Assembly (NCBI RefSeq): GCF_001652915.1
Contig: NZ_BBQI01000128.1
Location: forward strand, 1-64,000
Reading direction: 5' to 3'
DNA: 64,000 bases
Source of the DNA: Cupriavidus sp. D384
Lineage (GTDB): Bacteria > Pseudomonadota > Gammaproteobacteria > Burkholderiales > Burkholderiaceae
Shown here: positions 61,753 through 64,000 of the stretch, piece after piece
Position numbering within the stretch: the stretch's first letter is position 1
Layout of the letters: every line of letters starts with the position of its first letter
The notes under the pieces: generated by a model
The model's database searches: none
Told to the model about the DNA's origin: nothing
What the model saw: the letters and a program-made list of their open reading frames with translations, nothing else
Program-made: the position numbers and the translations under genes

Positions 61753-62325
61753 CTACGCCGCCCCCAGCCGGAACACCGCCACCGAGGCCGCCAGCCGCTG
61801 GGCCTGCTCGTCCAGCGCACCGGCCGCTGCGGCGGCCTGCTCCACCAGCGCGGCGTTCTGTTGCGTCACCTCGTCCATCTGCGTGACGGCCACGTTCACC
61901 TGGTCGATACCGCTGCTCTGCTCGGCCGCCGCCGCGGCGATCTCGTTCATGATGTCGCTGACACGTGCGATGGCGGTCACGATCTCGCCCATCGTCGCAC
62001 CCGAGCGCTCCACCAGCCCCGCGCCCGATTCCACGCGATTGGCCGATAGTTCGATCAGTCCCTTGATTTCCTTGGCGGCGCCGGCGCTGCGCTGTGCCAG
62101 CGACCGGACCTCCGACGCCACCACGGCAAAGCCACGTCCCTGCTCGCCCGCGCGTGCCGCTTCCACGGCCGCGTTGAGGGCCAGGATGTTGGTCTGGAAC
62201 GCAATGCTCTCGATAACGCCGACGATATCGCCAATCTTCTGCGAATCGGCCACGATATGCTGCATGGTGTCCACCACCTGCTGCGTCAGTTCGCCACCCT
62301 GAGCGGCCAGGCCCGATGCACCTCT
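61753..62325 (-). pseudogene. truncated methyl-accepting chemotaxis protein (signalling domain only)
   Basis: About 190 codons of the MCP cytoplasmic hairpin: IESIAFQTNILALNAAVEAA with RAGEQGRGFAVVASEVRSLA is the invariant tip region and the C-terminus ends in DEQAQRLAASVAVFRLGAA. Reading upstream, homology fades after GLAAQGGELTQQVVDTMQ and a TAA stop follows in frame near 62360, so the ligand-binding domain, membrane helices and HAMP domain are missing. Probably a decayed receptor gene; a GTG at 62277 could still start a soluble fragment. No frameshift is needed to explain what remains. Confidence 0.82.
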
Positions 62326-62589
62326 TTCTGACGGTCTGTCGCCTGCCTGCGCCGCGGGTTATCGGACTGACCTATTCCGGATGACGGACGCGGCGACCGA
62401 AACTTGAGGCCAACTGGTCACCTCGGCCTGCAGCGGCCTGGAGAACACGGCATGAAATCCCGTCAACGCATCGCAAGTGGCGCCCTTCTGCCGGGATGCT
62501 GGCTGGCGGTGGGCATGCCGGGCGCCGACGCAGCGGCGCTGCCGGCACCGACGCTGACGCACCGGGCCACCCTGGGGCAAAAGAAATGC
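62326..62589. other. intergenic region, no gene recognised
   Basis: About 260 bp between the receptor fragment and the tRNA promoter. A plus-strand open frame from 62452 begins with a signal-like stretch but runs straight into the tRNA gene and is not considered real. Confidence 0.4.
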
Positions 62590-62618
62590 TTGCACTTTGC
62601 GAAAGTCGTCTATAGAAT
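62590..62618 (+). promoter_or_regulatory. promoter of tRNA-Val
   Basis: TTGCAC (62590-62595) and TAGAAT (62613-62618) with 17-bp spacing, 14 bp before the mature 5' end of the tRNA. Confidence 0.7.
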
Positions 62619-62631
62619 TCGCGCCTTCGCT

Positions 62632-62708
62632 AGGCTCGTAGCTCAGCTGGTTAGAGCACCACCTTGACATGGTGGGGGTCGTTGGTTCGAGTCCAATCGA
62701 GCCTACCA
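62632..62708 (+). tRNA. tRNA-Val (anticodon GAC)
   Basis: Complete cloverleaf: acceptor AGGCTCG/CGAGCCT, D-arm GCTC-AGCTGGTTA-GAGC, anticodon arm CCACC-TTGACAT-GGTGG with GAC at 62666-62668, T-arm GTTGG-TTCGAGT-CCAAT, discriminator A and encoded CCA. It reads GUC and GUU valine codons. It has its own promoter and terminator. Confidence 0.97.
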
Positions 62709-62722
62709 ACGCACAAACAGGA

Positions 62723-62757
62723 ACGGACGGTCGCCATTACGGCACCGTCCGTTTTTG
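62723..62757 (+). terminator. rho-independent terminator of tRNA-Val
   Basis: ACGGACGGT / ACCGTCCGT is a 9-bp perfect stem (62723-62731, 62744-62752) with a 12-base loop, followed by five T, starting 15 bp after the tRNA. Confidence 0.9.
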
Positions 62758-62782
62758 CATTCCAGACCCAACGGAGCACTTC

Positions 62783-63115
62783 ATGATCCAGCCGAGCCCG
62801 GTATTCAAGGACAACCTCGCCCAACTGCCCGCCATCGACGGTATCGCCCGCATCGACCTGGTCGACGCCAAGGGCGCCGTGGTGGCCAGCATCGAGAACG
62901 TGCAGGGCAAGCAAGGCTCGCTGGCCGTGTACCACTACCTGCAGCACGCATTCGGCAAGCTCGACGCCCAGGCCGCCGAGCATGGCCTGGCCGTCTTTGC
63001 GGAACACACCGCCGATGCACGCAACCGCCCGGGCGCCCATCCGAATGTCGACCGCCTGCTGGCTATCGCCAACGGCGGCGACGCGCTGCAGATCCAGGTC
63101 GTCGCCAACGCCTGA
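62783..63115 (+). CDS. DUF2322-family protein
   Basis: 110 residues. FKDNLAQLPAIDGIARIDLV, then GSLAVYHYLQHAFGKLD and AEHTADARNRPGAHPNVDRL fit the DUF2322 family of uncharacterised proteobacterial proteins. ATG at 62783 with ACGGAGCA upstream. Cytoplasmic, no signal. The gene begins 26 bp after the tRNA terminator; its own promoter is not obvious. Function unknown. Confidence 0.85.
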   Translation: MIQPSPVFKDNLAQLPAIDGIARIDLVDAKGAVVASIENVQGKQGSLAVYHYLQHAFGKLDAQAAEHGLAVFAEHTADARNRPGAHPNVDRLLAIANGGDALQIQVVANA

Positions 63116-63210
63116 GCGGCCTGCCGTCCGTCACCGAACGGAGTAGAGTGACCGGGGGGATCGGGCCCGCCCACGTCGACTGGGCCCCGCCTTTTCACCT
63201 GGAGGGCGAC

Positions 63211-63426
63211 ATGGACGACACCACCCTTGTCACCGTCACCGTGCAGGACAACGGCCCCTTGCGCATCAAGGGGCCCGTCCGGATCGTGACCCCGGCCGGC
63301 GCGGCCTTCGTTGTCGAAGGCGATCAGGTCTGGCTGTGCCAATGCGGCCACTCCGCCACCAAGCCTTTCTGCGACGGATCGCACAAGCGCATGGGCTTTT
63401 CGAGTACGCCGCAGCCGCAGTCCTGA
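63211..63426 (+). CDS. CDGSH iron-sulfur domain protein
   Basis: 71 residues. The zinc-finger-like CDGSH motif is complete: C43-x-C45-x8-C54-D-G-S-H58, in LCQCGHSATKPFCDGSH, which binds a labile [2Fe-2S] cluster through three Cys and one His. Small single-CDGSH proteins act in electron transfer or redox sensing. TGGAGGGCGAC gives a strong ribosome-binding site for the ATG at 63211. It lies 95 bp after the DUF2322 gene, ahead of a shared terminator with the convergent permease gene. Confidence 0.93.
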   Translation: MDDTTLVTVTVQDNGPLRIKGPVRIVTPAGAAFVVEGDQVWLCQCGHSATKPFCDGSHKRMGFSSTPQPQS

Positions 63427-63489
63427 CGGCGCCCTTACGACGCTCTTCCGACGCCCCGCCTCCGCTCCGCAATACGCCACACAAAAGCA

Positions 63490-63525
63490 AACGGCCCCCT
63501 GGTTCACAGGGGGCCGTTTCTTCTT
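63490..63525. terminator. bidirectional terminator between CDGSH and permease genes
   Basis: AACGGCCCCCT / AGGGGGCCGTT is an 11-bp perfect stem with a 7-base loop; T-rich tracts flank both sides (TTCTTCTTT on the plus strand, complement of AAAAGCAA on the minus strand). Confidence 0.88.
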
Positions 63526-63535
63526 TGCGCGAAAC

Positions 63536-64000
63536 TCAGTGCGCGGTCGCTTCGCCTGCACCGATGCCCGTCTCCGAGCGCAGTTCCTGCGCCTCGAACC
63601 CGGCCTTGTCCAGCAGGGAACGGCGCGACTTGTCGGTCACCGAGAACAGCCAGATGCCAAAGAAGCCGATCGTCATGGAGAACAGCGCCGGCGACGTATA
63701 GGGGAACGGCGCGCTCTTGAAGTGGAACACGTCCACCCAGACCGCCTGCGACAGCACGGTCAGCACCACCGCCGACACCAGCCCCAGGAAGCCGCCCACC
63801 ATCGCACCGCGCGTGGTGCAGCCCTTCCACAGCACCGACAGGAACAGCACCGGGAAGTTGGCCGACGCCGCCACGGCAAACGCCAGCGACACCATGAACG
63901 CGATGTTCTGTTTCTCGAACACGATACCCAGGACCACGGCGATGATGCCCAGCACGATCGTCGTGAGCTTCGACACGCGCAGTTCCTCGGCGCTGGTGGC
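63536..64000 (-). CDS. actP: cation/acetate symporter (ActP-like), 3' part
   Basis: 154 C-terminal residues are visible; the frame remains open at the window edge, so the 5' part lies beyond 64000. The sequence has about four membrane helices, including IVLGIIAVVLGIVFEKQNIA, and ANFPVLFLSVLWKGCTTRGA, which is diagnostic of ActP and its relatives in the solute:sodium symporter family, and ends with a hydrophilic tail. ActP takes up acetate and glycolate with a cation. A small DUF485 gene normally precedes actP and would be outside the window. Confidence 0.9.
   Translation of the reverse strand, partial: ATSAEELRVSKLTTIVLGIIAVVLGIVFEKQNIAFMVSLAFAVAASANFPVLFLSVLWKGCTTRGAMVGGFLGLVSAVVLTVLSQAVWVDVFHFKSAPFPYTSPALFSMTIGFFGIWLFSVTDKSRRSLLDKAGFEAQELRSETGIGAGEATAH

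Noticed and set aside
62452..62667. Small exported protein starting with a signal-like peptide
   Set aside because: The frame overlaps the tRNA-Val promoter and gene and shows no ribosome-binding site or conserved domain.

Overview
The window is high-GC, densely packed bacterial DNA. Its gene content looks like a betaproteobacterium of the Burkholderiaceae, most likely Cupriavidus or a close relative (inference from five Bug-type tripartite tricarboxylate receptors, an OmpC-type porin, many LysR/GntR regulators with small catabolic operons, and a GMC dehydrogenase-cytochrome c complex). No phage, insertion sequence, CRISPR array or rRNA was recognised. One tRNA gene (Val-GAC) is present.

Layout. 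1-3.0 kb: the 3' part of treY, convergent with surE, then a small unknown gene with its own terminator. 3.3-13.4 kb: a LysR regulator divergent from a seven-gene run (cupin thiol dioxygenase, four-domain rhodanese, Bug receptor, MetC-like C-S lyase, AspA/AstE-type deacylase, second Bug receptor, BisC/DMSO-reductase-family molybdoenzyme). I read this as uptake and breakdown of an N-acylated, possibly S-oxidised organosulfur compound. 13.5-15.6 kb: a 2TM mini-protein facing a LytS/LytR-type two-component pair whose kinase carries the same 2TM module. 15.9-24.9 kb: a DadA-like oxidase and LysR, divergent from a Tat-type Bug receptor, UxaA/GarD-like dehydratase, aldehyde dehydrogenase, HpcH/HpaI aldolase and GlcD-like FAD oxidase (sugar-acid catabolism). 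25-28.4 kb: CsbD-like protein, FetAB-type ABC exporter, porin. 28.5-32 kb: enoyl-CoA hydratase, periplasmic glutamate carboxypeptidase-like M20 enzyme, MFS. 31.9-34.6 kb: two-component flavin monooxygenase set and an XRE-cupin regulator. 34.6-39.1 kb: GntR regulator at the end of an operon with an ICL/PEPM-family lyase, a LeuCD-like hydro-lyase and a Bug receptor. 39.4-46.3 kb: a glycerol-3-phosphate-type operon (MFS, FGGY kinase, GlpD, FAD oxidase, GlpP-like antiterminator) behind a good promoter and a leader that can fold in two exclusive ways. 46.3-53.1 kb: SDR remnant, Bug receptor, ilvD, Lrp regulator, EamA transporter, serine hydrolase and two small genes. 53.2-61.7 kb: HAD hydrolase, Crp-type regulator divergent from an acyl-CoA synthetase, a cytochrome c, and a three-subunit GMC dehydrogenase. 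61.7-64 kb: truncated chemotaxis receptor, tRNA-Val, DUF2322, CDGSH protein and the 3' end of an acetate permease-like gene.

Most transcription units are self-contained catabolic modules: one regulator, one receptor or transporter, and two to five enzymes. The most distinctive observations are the organosulfur module (4.3-13.4 kb), the leader of the GlpP-containing operon (39.4-39.5 kb), the hydro-lyase plus Cys-type lyase module (35.5-39.1 kb), and several near-perfect palindromes in intergenic regions (27110-27138, 33855-33868, 54899-54920). All functional calls rest on reading the translated sequence for family motifs. No database search was run.
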